This document shows positions 15,332-23,136 of a DNA stretch of 23,709 nt, piece by piece. The stretch covers positions 1 through 23,709 of the forward strand of contig JAGKTQ010000035.1 in assembly GCA_021153325.1 (NCBI GenBank), given 5' to 3'. The stretch is from Lachnospiraceae bacterium (lineage in GTDB: Bacteria; Bacillota; Clostridia; Lachnospirales; Lachnospiraceae). Below the pieces are notes generated by a model. That model was not told the DNA's origin. It worked only from the letters and a program-made list of their open reading frames with translations, and ran no database searches. Within the stretch, counting starts at the first letter, position 1. Each line of letters begins with the position of its first letter. The position numbers were made by a program, and so were the translations under genes.

Positions 15332-17431
15332 ATGAAAGACAAAGTGTTTGGTGTTTTACAGCGTGTTGGGAGAAGTTTCATGCTCCCGATTGCGATTCTT
15401 CCAGTTGCCGGTCTTTTGATGGGCATTGGAAGTTCTTTTACAAATGCGACGACGATAGAGACCTATGGTCTTACCGGTATTTTGGGAGAAGGCACGATCC
15501 TTCATAATTTGCTGCTCATTATGAGCAAAGTAGGCAGTACTGTTTTTGACAATCTGCCTCTGCTGTTCGCCGTGGGCGTAGCGATCGGTATGGCAAAAAA
15601 GGAAAAGGAAGTTTCAGCGTTGTCAGCTGTAATTGCTTATTTTGTCATGAATGCAGCAATCAATGCTATGCTGACTATCAGTGGACAGATTTTGAGTAAT
15701 GGCGACATTGCGGACGCTGTTTTGGAGGGAACTATTACAAGTTCCTGTGGAATTTTGACATTGCAGATGGGAGTTTTTGGCGGTGTTATTGTAGGATTAG
15801 GTGTAGCTGCGCTGCACAATCGATTTTACAAAACACAGCTTCCCAATGCATTGTCTTTTTTTGGTGGAACCAGATTTGTTCCGATCATTTCCACGGTCGT
15901 GTACATGTTTGTAGGAATTTTGATGTATTTTGTCTGGCCGATCGTGCAAAATGGAATTTATGCATTAGGTAGTCTGGTTACAGGGTCAGGCTATGTCGGA
16001 ACTTTAATTTTTGGATTGATAAAAAGAGCGTTGATCCCGTTTGGGCTTCATCATGTATTTTATATGCCATTCTGGCAGACGGCAGTTGGTGGAACGATGG
16101 AAGTAGCTGGTAAATTAGTGCAGGGCGGACAGAACATTTTCTTTGCACAGCTGGCTGATTCTGCCAATGTTACACATTTTAGTGCAGATGCTACCAGATT
16201 CTTTTCGGGGGAATTTATTTTTATGATCTTTGGTCTTCCGGGAGCGGCTCTTGCCATGTATCATTGTGCCAAACCGGAGAAAAAGAAGGCGGCAGGTGGA
16301 CTGCTTTTATCGGCTTCTCTTGCCTGTATGGCAACCGGAATTACAGAGCCGATAGAGTTCTCTTTCCTGTTCGTTGCACCAATGCTTTTTGTGGTGCAGG
16401 TCATTTTAGCAGGAACCGCATATATGATCGCTCATATGCTCAATATAGCCGTGGGACTGACTTTCTCCGGTGGATTATTGGATCTGTTTTTGTTTGGAAT
16501 TTTACAGGGAAATGAAAAGACGAGCTGGATGCTTATTATCCCGGTTGGAATCCTTTACTTTTTCCTCTATTATTTCATTTTTAAATTTCTGATTTTGAAA
16601 TTTGACTTAAAGACACCGGGACGAGAGGACGACGATACCGAAACAAAGCTTTATACAAAGGCAGATGTGAAGGAGCGTAAAAAAGATCAGAAATCAGGGG
16701 AAAGCAACGATTCCGATTGTTTGAGTGAGGCAATCACAAGAGGATTAGGCGGAAAGAAAAATATCAGTGATGTGGATTGTTGTGCAACAAGGCTTCGTTG
16801 TACGGTGCGGGATGCTTCTTTCGTAAATGATGCTGTTTTAAAGGCAACCGGGGCTTCTGGTGTAGTGCATAAAGGAAATGGAGTACAGATTATTTATGGC
16901 CCGCGTGTAACAGTGATCAAGTCCAATTTGGATGATTATCTTGCAACGGTAAAGGATGAAACAGTGGAAAAATTCATTCTCATTTCCAGTCCCATAAATG
17001 GTGTAGCGGCTCATCTTTCTACAGCACCGGATGAAGCCTTTGCAGAAGGGATGATGGGAGATGGCGCTGTAGTAACCCCGGAAGATAGTTTTGTTTATGC
17101 ACCGGAAGATGGAGAAGTATCTTTTGTATTCGATACAAAGCATGCGATCGGATTTACGACGGATACGGGAGTCAGTTTATTGATTCATATCGGAATTGAT
17201 ACGGTCAAACTGGGCGGTAAGGGATTTGAAGCTTTGGTAGAGACTGGACAGAAAGTGAAGAAAGGGACGCCTATGCTAAAACTGGATTTAGCATATTTAA
17301 AGGAACATGCGCCCTCACTTGTTTCCCCTATTTTGTGTACAGAGCTGAAAGAAGAGCAAAAGATACGTCTTTTGAAAGAAGGAAATATTCGGGCAGGCGA
17401 GTCGCTTTTTGCTGTCGATATTTGCAAGTAA
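15332..17431 (+). CDS. Glucose/maltose-type PTS permease EIICBA
   Basis: A 699-residue fused phosphotransferase transporter. Residues about 1-425 are the EIIC membrane channel of the glucose/N-acetylglucosamine superfamily (SFMLPIAILPVAGLLMGIG at the start and FGLHHVFYMPFWQT in the middle). Residues about 465-540 are EIIB with phospho-accepting Cys484 in DCCATRLRC. Residues about 560-699 are EIIA with His619 in HIGIDTV and His604 in HAIGF. It imports and phosphorylates a hexose or maltose-like sugar. ATG 15332 gives the family N-terminus. ATG 15320 is in frame but only one base from GGGAAAGG. No terminator precedes the next promoter, which begins five bases after the stop. Confidence 0.92.
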   Translation: MKDKVFGVLQRVGRSFMLPIAILPVAGLLMGIGSSFTNATTIETYGLTGILGEGTILHNLLLIMSKVGSTVFDNLPLLFAVGVAIGMAKKEKEVSALSAVIAYFVMNAAINAMLTISGQILSNGDIADAVLEGTITSSCGILTLQMGVFGGVIVGLGVAALHNRFYKTQLPNALSFFGGTRFVPIISTVVYMFVGILMYFVWPIVQNGIYALGSLVTGSGYVGTLIFGLIKRALIPFGLHHVFYMPFWQTAVGGTMEVAGKLVQGGQNIFFAQLADSANVTHFSADATRFFSGEFIFMIFGLPGAALAMYHCAKPEKKKAAGGLLLSASLACMATGITEPIEFSFLFVAPMLFVVQVILAGTAYMIAHMLNIAVGLTFSGGLLDLFLFGILQGNEKTSWMLIIPVGILYFFLYYFIFKFLILKFDLKTPGREDDDTETKLYTKADVKERKKDQKSGESNDSDCLSEAITRGLGGKKNISDVDCCATRLRCTVRDASFVNDAVLKATGASGVVHKGNGVQIIYGPRVTVIKSNLDDYLATVKDETVEKFILISSPINGVAAHLSTAPDEAFAEGMMGDGAVVTPEDSFVYAPEDGEVSFVFDTKHAIGFTTDTGVSLLIHIGIDTVKLGGKGFEALVETGQKVKKGTPMLKLDLAYLKEHAPSLVSPILCTELKEEQKIRLLKEGNIRAGESLFAVDICK

Positions 17432-17435
17432 GGGG

Positions 17436-17464
17436 TTGACAAGCAAAAAATATTGTGATAAAAC
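17436..17464 (+). promoter_or_regulatory. Promoter of the Mn2+ riboswitch/ATPase unit
   Basis: TTGACA at 17436-17441, then GATAAAAC around 17457-17464 as a -10 region with a TG just upstream (extended -10 type). The transcript would start shortly before the aptamer. It begins immediately after the PTS stop codon. Confidence 0.7.
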
Positions 17465-17473
17465 TATTAAAAG

Positions 17474-17571
17474 CAAAAAGGGAGTAGTTGCATGTCGCGA
17501 CATGTCCTAGTCTTCGTCAATACGTCTATATAGACCGGAGCTAGGTAACGAACGTTAAACAAGACTTTTTG
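17474..17571 (+). promoter_or_regulatory. yybP-ykoY-type Mn2+ riboswitch aptamer
   Basis: The P1 helix pairs CAAAAAG (17474-17480) with CTTTTTG (17565-17571). Directly inside P1 is the family's GGGAGTAG signature (17480-17487), then a perfect CATGTCGCGACATG hairpin. CCTAG/CTAGG forms a second arm, whose internal CGTCAATACGTC and GACCGG match the conserved metal-binding loop. The 3' side ends GTTAAACAAGAC. From memory this follows the Lactococcus yoaB riboswitch layout closely. The class senses Mn2+ and controls Mn2+ efflux or related P-type ATPases, which is what follows here. Confidence 0.9.
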
Positions 17572-17605
17572 TGTACACTTTTGTGTGCACAAAGAGTCTT
17601 TTTTT
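17563..17605 (+). terminator. Regulated terminator of the Mn2+ riboswitch
   Basis: A 16-pair stem (17563-17578 with 17583-17598, two G-U pairs, TTTT loop) is followed by seven T. Its left strand contains the entire 3' strand of the aptamer P1 helix. P1 and terminator therefore cannot coexist: metal-stabilised P1 should prevent termination and switch the ATPase on. Confidence 0.92.
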
Positions 17606-17640
17606 ATTTTTGCTCAAAAATTTAAGAGAGGATGAAGCTT

Positions 17641-20250
17641 ATGAAAGAAATTTACCAGTTGGAAAAAGAGGAGTTGTTCCGGCAATATGGAAAAGAAAGT
17701 GGTTTGAGCAGTGAAGAGGCACAAAAGCTGTTGCTTGAAAAAGGGGAAAATGTATTAGAGGAACATGGCAAAAAAAGTGTCTTTTCAGTTTTTTTAGGAC
17801 AGTTTGCTGACTTGCTTGTTATGATATTGCTCGCTGCGGCAATTATTTCGATGCTGTCCGGTAATGTAGAAAGTACTATTGTAATTTTTGCCGTTATTAT
17901 TTTAAATGCCATTTTAGGAACGGTGCAGTATGTAAAGGCAGAGAAGTCTTTGGATTCCTTAAAAGAGCTGTCTGCGCCAAAAGCAAAAGTACTACGTGAT
18001 GGTAACAAAAGAGAAGTCTTGTCAAAAGAGATCGTACCAGGAGATGTTCTCTTATTGGAAGCAGGCGATATGATTGTTGCAGATGGCAGGATCCTTGCAA
18101 ACTATTCCTTACAAGTAAATGAAAGTTCTTTAACAGGTGAATCCACGAATGTAGACAAAAAGGACGAAGTCATTGAAAAGGAAGTTGCCCTAGGCGACAG
18201 AAGTAATATGGTGTTTTCTGGAAGCCTTGTAACTTATGGTAGAGCGAATGTTTTAGTAACGGCTACCGGAATGAACACGGAGATGGGTAAGATCGCGACC
18301 CTGATGAATGACACGCAGAATAAGAAAACGCCATTGCAGGTGAGTTTGGATGATTTCAGTAAAAAACTTGCCATTGTTATCATGATTATCAGTGTGATCG
18401 TATTTGGCTTAAGAATATGGCAGAAGGAACCGATACTGGATTCTTTAATGTTTGCAGTCGCATTGGCAGTAGCGGCAATTCCAGAGGCACTCAGTTCTAT
18501 CGTTACGATCGTGCAGGCTATGGGTACAAGAAAAATGGCAGCTGATAATGCTATTATCAAAGATTTAAAAGCAGTAGAAAGTCTTGGCTGTGTATCCGTT
18601 ATCTGTTCGGACAAGACTGGTACTTTAACACAAAATAGAATGACAGTGAAACAAGTATATGTGGATGGAAAATGCATGAATCCGGAAGAACTGCAACTTA
18701 CTTCCAGTTTACACCGCTATTTTTTATACACGGCAATTCTGAATAATGATTCTTCTATTCAGGAAGGAAAAGATATTGGAGATCCGACAGAAACCTGTTT
18801 GCTGGCTATGGCGAGAAAAGCAGGATTAACAAGAGCCGGCGTGTCGGAGGAAGATATCCGGGAAATGATGCCGCGAGAAGAAGAGATACCATTTGATTCC
18901 GATAGAAAATTAATGAGCACTAAGTATAGGGTGCACGGTGTGCCAACTGTATTTACAAAAGGTGCAGTAGATGTTCTTCTGGACAGAATAGAAAACATTG
19001 CTACCCGTGACGGCGTAAGACCGATCACCGCAGCAGATAAAGAAGAGATCATCAGACAGAATCAGGAGTTTTCCGAGAATGGATTAAGAGTGTTGGCTTT
19101 TGCTTATAGAGAGTGTGGAGAAGAAGAGTCTTTATCCGTAGAAAATGAATATGGATATACTTTTACTGGTCTGGTTTCCATGATTGATCCACCAAGAGAA
19201 GAGTCTATTGGCGCGGTAGCAGATGCCATCCGTGCCGGTATCAAGCCAGTCATGATCACAGGTGACCACAAAGTGACAGCTACAGCGATTGCAAAGCAGA
19301 TAGGTATTTATCAGGATGGTGATATGTCAGTGACCGGACAGGAACTTGACAAAATGACAGACGAAGAGCTTGATAAAGAGTTAGAAAAAATTTCTGTTTA
19401 TGCAAGAGTTTCACCGGAAAATAAAATCCGGATTGTAAACGCATGGCAGAAAAAAGGAAATATCGTTGCCATGACAGGAGATGGTGTCAATGATGCCCCA
19501 GCCTTAAAAAAGGCAGATATCGGTGTTGCAATGGGGATCACAGGTACAGAAGTATCCAAGGATGCATCTGCTATGATCTTAGCGGATGATAATTTCGCAA
19601 CGATCATGAAAGCAGTTCTGACCGGTAGAAATGTGTATAGGAATATATTAAATGCCATACAGTTTTTGTTATCCGGGAATCTGGCAGCGATCATCGTTGT
19701 TCTGTTCTGCTCTATTATGGCATTGGATACGCCATTTGAACCAGTACATTTGCTGTTTATCAATCTGCTGACAGACTCTTTACCAGCCCTTGCCATTGGT
19801 ATGGAGCCATCGGATAAACTGCTTTTGAAAAACAAACCTAGAGATCCCAAAACAGGAATTTTTACAAAAGGATTCTCGCTTAAACTGTTGGCTTATGGTG
19901 TGATGATCGCCGTAGTTACTTTGATAGCATATTATATGGGCTTAGAAGTGAATCCTATGACAGCAAGTACGATGGCATTTGCTACCCTGACTCTTGCGCG
20001 TCTGTTCCATGGCTTTAATTGCAGAAGTAATCTGTCAATCATTAAGATCGGTATCCGAAGCAATCTGTGGAGTTTGGGAGCATTTGTGGTAGGTGTGCTA
20101 TTGCTTGCCTTTGTATTATTCGTACCATTTATGCATGGCTTATTTGTCATTGCAGATCTGACGTTACAGCAAGTCTTATGGATTGCGGTATTGGCGATCA
20201 TACCTACTATTTTGATTCAATTATTTAAGGGATGCAAAGTAAAAGCCTAG
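17641..20250 (+). CDS. P2-type cation ATPase (Ca2+/Mn2+ export, YoaB/PMR1-like)
   Basis: An 869-residue P-type ATPase. A cation-ATPase N-terminal domain comes first. The actuator loop TGES is at 165-168, and the M4 ion-site motif PEAL is at 281-284. The phosphorylated Asp324 lies in DKTGTLT. GDGVNDAP is at 613-620 and the M6 motif NLLTDSLP follows, with about ten membrane helices overall. The TGES, PEAL and M6 Asn/Asp pattern is that of P2A calcium/manganese pumps. I chose ATG 17641 because AGAGAGG lies nine bases upstream. The ATG at 17632 abuts that site. The Mn2+ riboswitch in front makes manganese export the most likely physiological role, although Ca2+ transport is also possible. Confidence 0.93.
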   Translation: MKEIYQLEKEELFRQYGKESGLSSEEAQKLLLEKGENVLEEHGKKSVFSVFLGQFADLLVMILLAAAIISMLSGNVESTIVIFAVIILNAILGTVQYVKAEKSLDSLKELSAPKAKVLRDGNKREVLSKEIVPGDVLLLEAGDMIVADGRILANYSLQVNESSLTGESTNVDKKDEVIEKEVALGDRSNMVFSGSLVTYGRANVLVTATGMNTEMGKIATLMNDTQNKKTPLQVSLDDFSKKLAIVIMIISVIVFGLRIWQKEPILDSLMFAVALAVAAIPEALSSIVTIVQAMGTRKMAADNAIIKDLKAVESLGCVSVICSDKTGTLTQNRMTVKQVYVDGKCMNPEELQLTSSLHRYFLYTAILNNDSSIQEGKDIGDPTETCLLAMARKAGLTRAGVSEEDIREMMPREEEIPFDSDRKLMSTKYRVHGVPTVFTKGAVDVLLDRIENIATRDGVRPITAADKEEIIRQNQEFSENGLRVLAFAYRECGEEESLSVENEYGYTFTGLVSMIDPPREESIGAVADAIRAGIKPVMITGDHKVTATAIAKQIGIYQDGDMSVTGQELDKMTDEELDKELEKISVYARVSPENKIRIVNAWQKKGNIVAMTGDGVNDAPALKKADIGVAMGITGTEVSKDASAMILADDNFATIMKAVLTGRNVYRNILNAIQFLLSGNLAAIIVVLFCSIMALDTPFEPVHLLFINLLTDSLPALAIGMEPSDKLLLKNKPRDPKTGIFTKGFSLKLLAYGVMIAVVTLIAYYMGLEVNPMTASTMAFATLTLARLFHGFNCRSNLSIIKIGIRSNLWSLGAFVVGVLLLAFVLFVPFMHGLFVIADLTLQQVLWIAVLAIIPTILIQLFKGCKVKA

Positions 20251-20280
20251 ATATTTGCAATATCTTTACGCTGTCTAAAG

Positions 20281-20323
20281 TTGATTTCCCAATGTTTTTT
20301 CTATAAACTAAAAAAGGGAAATA
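20281..20323 (+). promoter_or_regulatory. Hairpin/promoter region before the two-component operon
   Basis: ATTTCCC (about 20284-20290) pairs with GGGAAAT, and TTTTTT pairs with AAAAAA inside it, leaving a bulge. TTGATT (20281-20286) and TATAAA (20302-20307) could be a promoter with a short 15-base spacer. Which role applies is uncertain. A weak GATATT/AATATC hairpin right at the ATPase stop is the only other signal here. Confidence 0.4.
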
Positions 20324-20369
20324 AGCACGAAATAAGGCAGAAAAATGTGGACAGTAAAAGGGTAGGGAT

Positions 20370-21089
20370 ATGTATTATATTGGGATATGTGATGATGAGG
20401 AAATGCAACGGAAAAGAATCCGTAAAATGTGTGACACCTTTTTTAAAAGTCGCATACAGGAATATGAATGTATAGAATTCTCCTCGGGAGAGGAGGTTCT
20501 TCAATTCCATGAAAAGAAGCTGCATTTACTTTTTCTGGACATTGAATTGGGAGAAATGGATGGATTAAGTGTGCTAAGGAGAGTAGAGAGAGCGGATGCT
20601 ATATGGCGGATCGTTTTTGTATCGAACCATGCCGAAATGGTATGGAATTCCTTTAGTTTAAAAACGCTGGATTTTGGAAGGAAACCCATTTCTTTTAAAC
20701 AGGTCGAAAAATGGCTGTCGATCGTTCTTCATGAAAATGAAGAAAATATCATATACGAATTTCAGGAAGGAGACAAAAAGTATTACGTCCCATTGGATGA
20801 AATTTTGTATTTTGAAGCAATAGGAAATTTTACATATTTGTACAAAAATGATATCCGAATATTGTTGGGAGGTCATTTAAAGCTTTGGCAGGAACGGATG
20901 GGGGATACTTACTTTGTACGGATCCATAAATCCTATTTAGTAAATATTTGTAATATTAAAAAAGTGTGTTCTGAGAAAATCATCCTGACGGATGGAACGG
21001 AGCTTTTAGCCGGGAGAAAATATTATAAAACAGCAAAGGAACAATACCTTTTATTCCTTCAAAAAAAGGCGCGGGAGAGGGTGATATAA
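20370..21089 (+). CDS. LytTR-family response regulator
   Basis: A 239-residue AgrA/VirR-like regulator. Residues 1-120 are the receiver domain: acidic pocket DDE at 8-10, phosphorylated Asp57 in LFLDIELGEMDG, Ser85 in FVSNHAE, and Lys105 in RKPIS. Residues about 138-235 are the LytTR DNA-binding domain (VPLDEILYFEAIGN, then FVRIHKSYLVNI). LytTR regulators bind pairs of about 9-bp direct repeats spaced roughly two helical turns. Such a pair lies at 22386-22418. The start has AGGGTAGGG in front. The stop overlaps the kinase start by one base (TAATG). Confidence 0.92.
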   Translation: MYYIGICDDEEMQRKRIRKMCDTFFKSRIQEYECIEFSSGEEVLQFHEKKLHLLFLDIELGEMDGLSVLRRVERADAIWRIVFVSNHAEMVWNSFSLKTLDFGRKPISFKQVEKWLSIVLHENEENIIYEFQEGDKKYYVPLDEILYFEAIGNFTYLYKNDIRILLGGHLKLWQERMGDTYFVRIHKSYLVNICNIKKVCSEKIILTDGTELLAGRKYYKTAKEQYLLFLQKKARERVI

Positions 21090-22360
21090 TGGGGTATTTG
21101 TTGCTGTATTCCAGTATGGAATTTTTGAATTTTTTTGCATTGTATAAATATGTTCTGAAAGCAGACTTTACTACAGATAAAAAGGTATATGCAGCTACTT
21201 TTTTATCTGTATTTTTATGTCAGGCAGTACTGTATGGAACGTTTGGTGACCGGTATTGTGATTGTCTTATTATAGTGGCAGGATTTGGGATTCCGCAGTT
21301 TTGGATAAAAAAGGATAAAAGCAGAATGGCACTATTTTTTCCAATCGTGTACCTCATCTCCGCTCTATTGAATGTATTTGGAGCGTTTCTTATTGCGCTG
21401 TTTGTGAGAGTGCAATTAACGTATGTTATTGAGTCGGAACAATATACGCTTCTTGCAGAGTGTACGGCTTTTATTTTTGCGTACTTTTATGGGGTTTGTA
21501 AAAAAAATAAGGAAAGATGGAATGTAAAAATGATACAATACTGTGCCCTGTTAGCAGGGTTACTTTGTATCATTTTTATTATTGCTTTTTTGCAAAGGCT
21601 GGATGATGGAGGGGAAGTGTCAAGTAAGGCAGTTCCCTTAGTAGGAGTGTCGTTTGTGCTGTTTGCTTTTTTGTTTGTGGTATTGAGTATCTGGCAGACA
21701 GTAACATGGAGCAGGGCACATCAGTACCAGCTGAAAAACGCTGCCTATGAAGCCTATTTATACAGGCAGGAGGAATACATTCAACTGCTGATCGATCACG
21801 ATGAAAAGATGCGGCGTTTCCGGCATGATATCAATGCCCATTTTGTTGCAATGGATGGCATGTTAAAAGAAAAGAAGATGGAAGAACTGCAGCAGTATTT
21901 ATATATAGTGAATGAAAAATTAAACGAAAGCCGTGTTCAAAAATTTACCGGGATAGCGGCAATAGATTCTGTTGTAAGTGTATATGCCAGAAAGGCAAAA
22001 GAACAAAATATTTTATGGGAATGGCATGGCGGATTATGTCTGTCAGAGCAGGTATCCATATTTTCGCTTTGTACTGTTTTTTCTAACCTGCTGAGTAATG
22101 CAGTGGAGGCGTGTGAAAAGATAGAGGGAGAGCGTCAGATAAAGGTCCATGTAAGAAGTATGGATGACATAATCTATTTGAAAGTCTCTAATACAGTAGA
22201 AAAGGAATTTGTCAAAGAGAACTTAAAAAATACTTCAAAAGAGGATGGCAGAAACCATGGATTTGGTCTAAAAAATGTAGAGGACATTATAGAAAAGGGC
22301 AAAGGGAAAATAGAATTTCATGTAGAGAATGGATGGTTTGAAGTAGAGATTTTGTTGTAA
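21089..22360 (+). CDS. AgrC-like GHKL sensor histidine kinase
   Basis: A 423-residue kinase. Residues 1-210 contain six or seven membrane helices with very short loops, as in peptide-pheromone receptors of the AgrC/ComD type. A helical region leads to the phospho-acceptor His246 in RFRHDINAHF. The GHKL ATPase domain shows the N box NLLSNAVEACEK and the G box NHGFGLKNVEDI. The D/G1 loop is replaced by a short MDDIIYLKVSN strand, as is usual for this class. It is translationally coupled to the response regulator. Neighbouring mini-peptide genes make peptide sensing likely, but no AgrB protease or classical AgrD is present in the window. Confidence 0.92.
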   Translation: MGYLLLYSSMEFLNFFALYKYVLKADFTTDKKVYAATFLSVFLCQAVLYGTFGDRYCDCLIIVAGFGIPQFWIKKDKSRMALFFPIVYLISALLNVFGAFLIALFVRVQLTYVIESEQYTLLAECTAFIFAYFYGVCKKNKERWNVKMIQYCALLAGLLCIIFIIAFLQRLDDGGEVSSKAVPLVGVSFVLFAFLFVVLSIWQTVTWSRAHQYQLKNAAYEAYLYRQEEYIQLLIDHDEKMRRFRHDINAHFVAMDGMLKEKKMEELQQYLYIVNEKLNESRVQKFTGIAAIDSVVSVYARKAKEQNILWEWHGGLCLSEQVSIFSLCTVFSNLLSNAVEACEKIEGERQIKVHVRSMDDIIYLKVSNTVEKEFVKENLKNTSKEDGRNHGFGLKNVEDIIEKGKGKIEFHVENGWFEVEILL

Positions 22361-22385
22361 TTTTACGATGCCTTTTTTAAAGGGT

Positions 22386-22418
22386 GTTGTTCATTGAAGA
22401 AAAAGGTTGTTCATTGAA
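22386..22418 (+). promoter_or_regulatory. Paired direct repeats, candidate LytTR binding sites
   Basis: GTTGTTCATTGAA occurs exactly at 22386-22398 and 22406-22418, a 20-base offset (about two helical turns). The right copy ends six bases before the -35 box of the peptide promoter. This spacing and position are what is known for LytTR activators of bacteriocin and virulence promoters. Confidence 0.75.
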
Positions 22419-22424
22419 AAAGGA

Positions 22425-22453
22425 TTGCGAAGCAGACCAATGAAAAATATGAT
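22425..22453 (+). promoter_or_regulatory. Promoter of the mini-peptide operon
   Basis: TTGCGA (22425-22430) and TATGAT (22448-22453) are separated by exactly 17 bases. The weak -35 with activator-type repeats just upstream suggests dependence on the LytTR regulator. Transcription would start near 22460, giving a leader of about 40 nt before the first peptide. Confidence 0.7.
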
Positions 22454-22499
22454 TAGGACATGATAAAGAAAAAAATAAAGGGGTACAAGGAGGAGCAAA

Positions 22500-22553
22500 A
22501 TGTTGTTGATTATTAATTTTAAATTTATAACATCTTTTCTTTTTGGGGATTGA
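22500..22553 (+). CDS. Tiny hydrophobic peptide (17 aa)
   Basis: ATG 22500 is preceded by an excellent ribosome site, AAGGAGGAG, at five bases. The 17-residue product MLLIINFKFITSFLFGD is strongly hydrophobic with a charged C-terminal end, reminiscent of short hydrophobic signal or PSM-like peptides. It is first in the presumed LytTR-activated transcript. It could be a signal, a leader peptide, or a translational coupling device for the Cys-rich peptide that starts 35 bases after its stop. The family is not recognised. Confidence 0.5.
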   Translation: MLLIINFKFITSFLFGD

Positions 22554-22587
22554 ATGAGAAAAAAGAATCTGACAGGGGGTGGTATAA

Positions 22588-22677
22588 ATGCGATACATCC
22601 GGAGACCGGAAAATGTGTATGTAGTGGGGGAATGCTACAACTGTCCATGTAATAAAAATTGTACCAACAATCATTAA
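22588..22677 (+). CDS. Cys-rich mini-peptide 1 (29 aa), putative RiPP precursor
   Basis: ATG 22588 follows AGGGGGTGG at five bases. The 29-residue product starts MRYIRRPENVYVVGECY and continues with a cysteine cluster C-x2-C-x-C-x3-C, ending in NNH. It aligns with the peptide at 22740 as M-x-Y-x3-P-x3-YV-x-G-x-CY-x-C-x-CN-x2-CT, so the two are paralogues, strong support for real translation. From memory, tandem short Cys-rich Clostridial peptides starting MKY-x3-P (Clo7bot-type) look similar. Maturation by a radical SAM enzyme or disulfides is possible, but no modifying enzyme or exporter lies in the window. Confidence 0.75.
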   Translation: MRYIRRPENVYVVGECYNCPCNKNCTNNH

Positions 22678-22739
22678 GTGGATAAAGAAATACATAGGGA
22701 ACTGATAATGAGAAGCAGGATAATGGTAAAGGGGTATAG

Positions 22740-22847
22740 ATGAAATATTTAGTAAAACCAGCGGATAAGTATGTTTATGGATACTGTTATAGTTGCAGAT
22801 GCAACAGCAAATGTACCTGCAATGGTGGCTCGTCATACTTTTTTTGA
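22740..22847 (+). CDS. Cys-rich mini-peptide 2 (35 aa), putative RiPP precursor
   Basis: ATG 22740 follows AAAGGGG at five bases. The product starts MKYLVKPADKYVYGYCYSCR and has five cysteines (16, 19, 21, 25, 27). It then ends GGSSYFF, a tail the first copy lacks. Shared positions with copy 1 cover the MKY/P leader-like half and the CY-x-C-x-CN-x2-CT core. The G-G before SSYFF could serve as a processing site, but this is speculation. It is the last gene before the insertion-sequence DNA, so further genes of the cluster (modifying enzyme, exporter, more copies) may have been displaced or lost. Confidence 0.78.
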   Translation: MKYLVKPADKYVYGYCYSCRCNSKCTCNGGSSYFF

Positions 22848-22936
22848 TCTAGGAATAGAGAAGGAAGAATCTTAGTATCAACATATGTAGATTCATATGC
22901 TGATTAAAGATTAATGATAGTGTCAAATGACCTATG

Positions 22937-22964
22937 AAAAAATGAGCCAAAAGAAAAAGGCTCA
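22937..22964 (-). terminator. Minus-strand intrinsic terminator
   Basis: On the minus strand TGAGCC and GGCTCA form a perfect six-pair stem with a ten-base pyrimidine loop, followed by six T. It would stop leftward transcription from the transposase before it runs antisense into the peptide genes. Confidence 0.65.
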
Positions 22965-23014
22965 GATGAACCTTGAAAATTGCAGATATGTTAGTCTGAG
23001 GTAAGCTGCCGCCA

Positions 23015-23136
23015 CCCTTGACAGCACGAAAAAGAACTGCTGTAGGTTAATTACCGACGGCGAAGAACTAAAGAACAGTTAGATATTTTTCCGTCGATTA
23101 CAGCAGTGTAGCAGTTCTTTTTCGTGCCATCAAGGG
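23015..23136. repeat. Long imperfect inverted repeat (27-bp arms)
   Basis: The left arm 23015-23041 (CCCTTGACAGCACGAAAAAG, then AACTGCT) and right arm 23110-23136 are reverse complements at 25 of 27 positions. The 68-base middle contains a second stem, CGACGG (23055-23060) with CCGTCG (23091-23096). It is probably the structured end of the insertion sequence or a nested mini-element. Confidence 0.8.

Noticed and set aside
20370..22360. Classical agrBDCA quorum system
   Set aside because: Regulator and kinase fit, but no AgrB-type protease and no AgrD-type precursor are found on either strand between 20250 and 22848.
22554..22652. 32-codon frame MRKKNLTGGGINAIHPETGK... overlapping Cys-rich peptide 1
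   Set aside because: It has no ribosome site and lies in another frame. The overlapping peptide has a strong ribosome site and a paralogue downstream.
22391..22836. Minus-strand open frames opposite the mini-peptide genes
   Set aside because: They are shadows of the plus-strand region with no ribosome sites or family resemblance, and the minus-strand terminator at 22937-22964 would block transcription into them.
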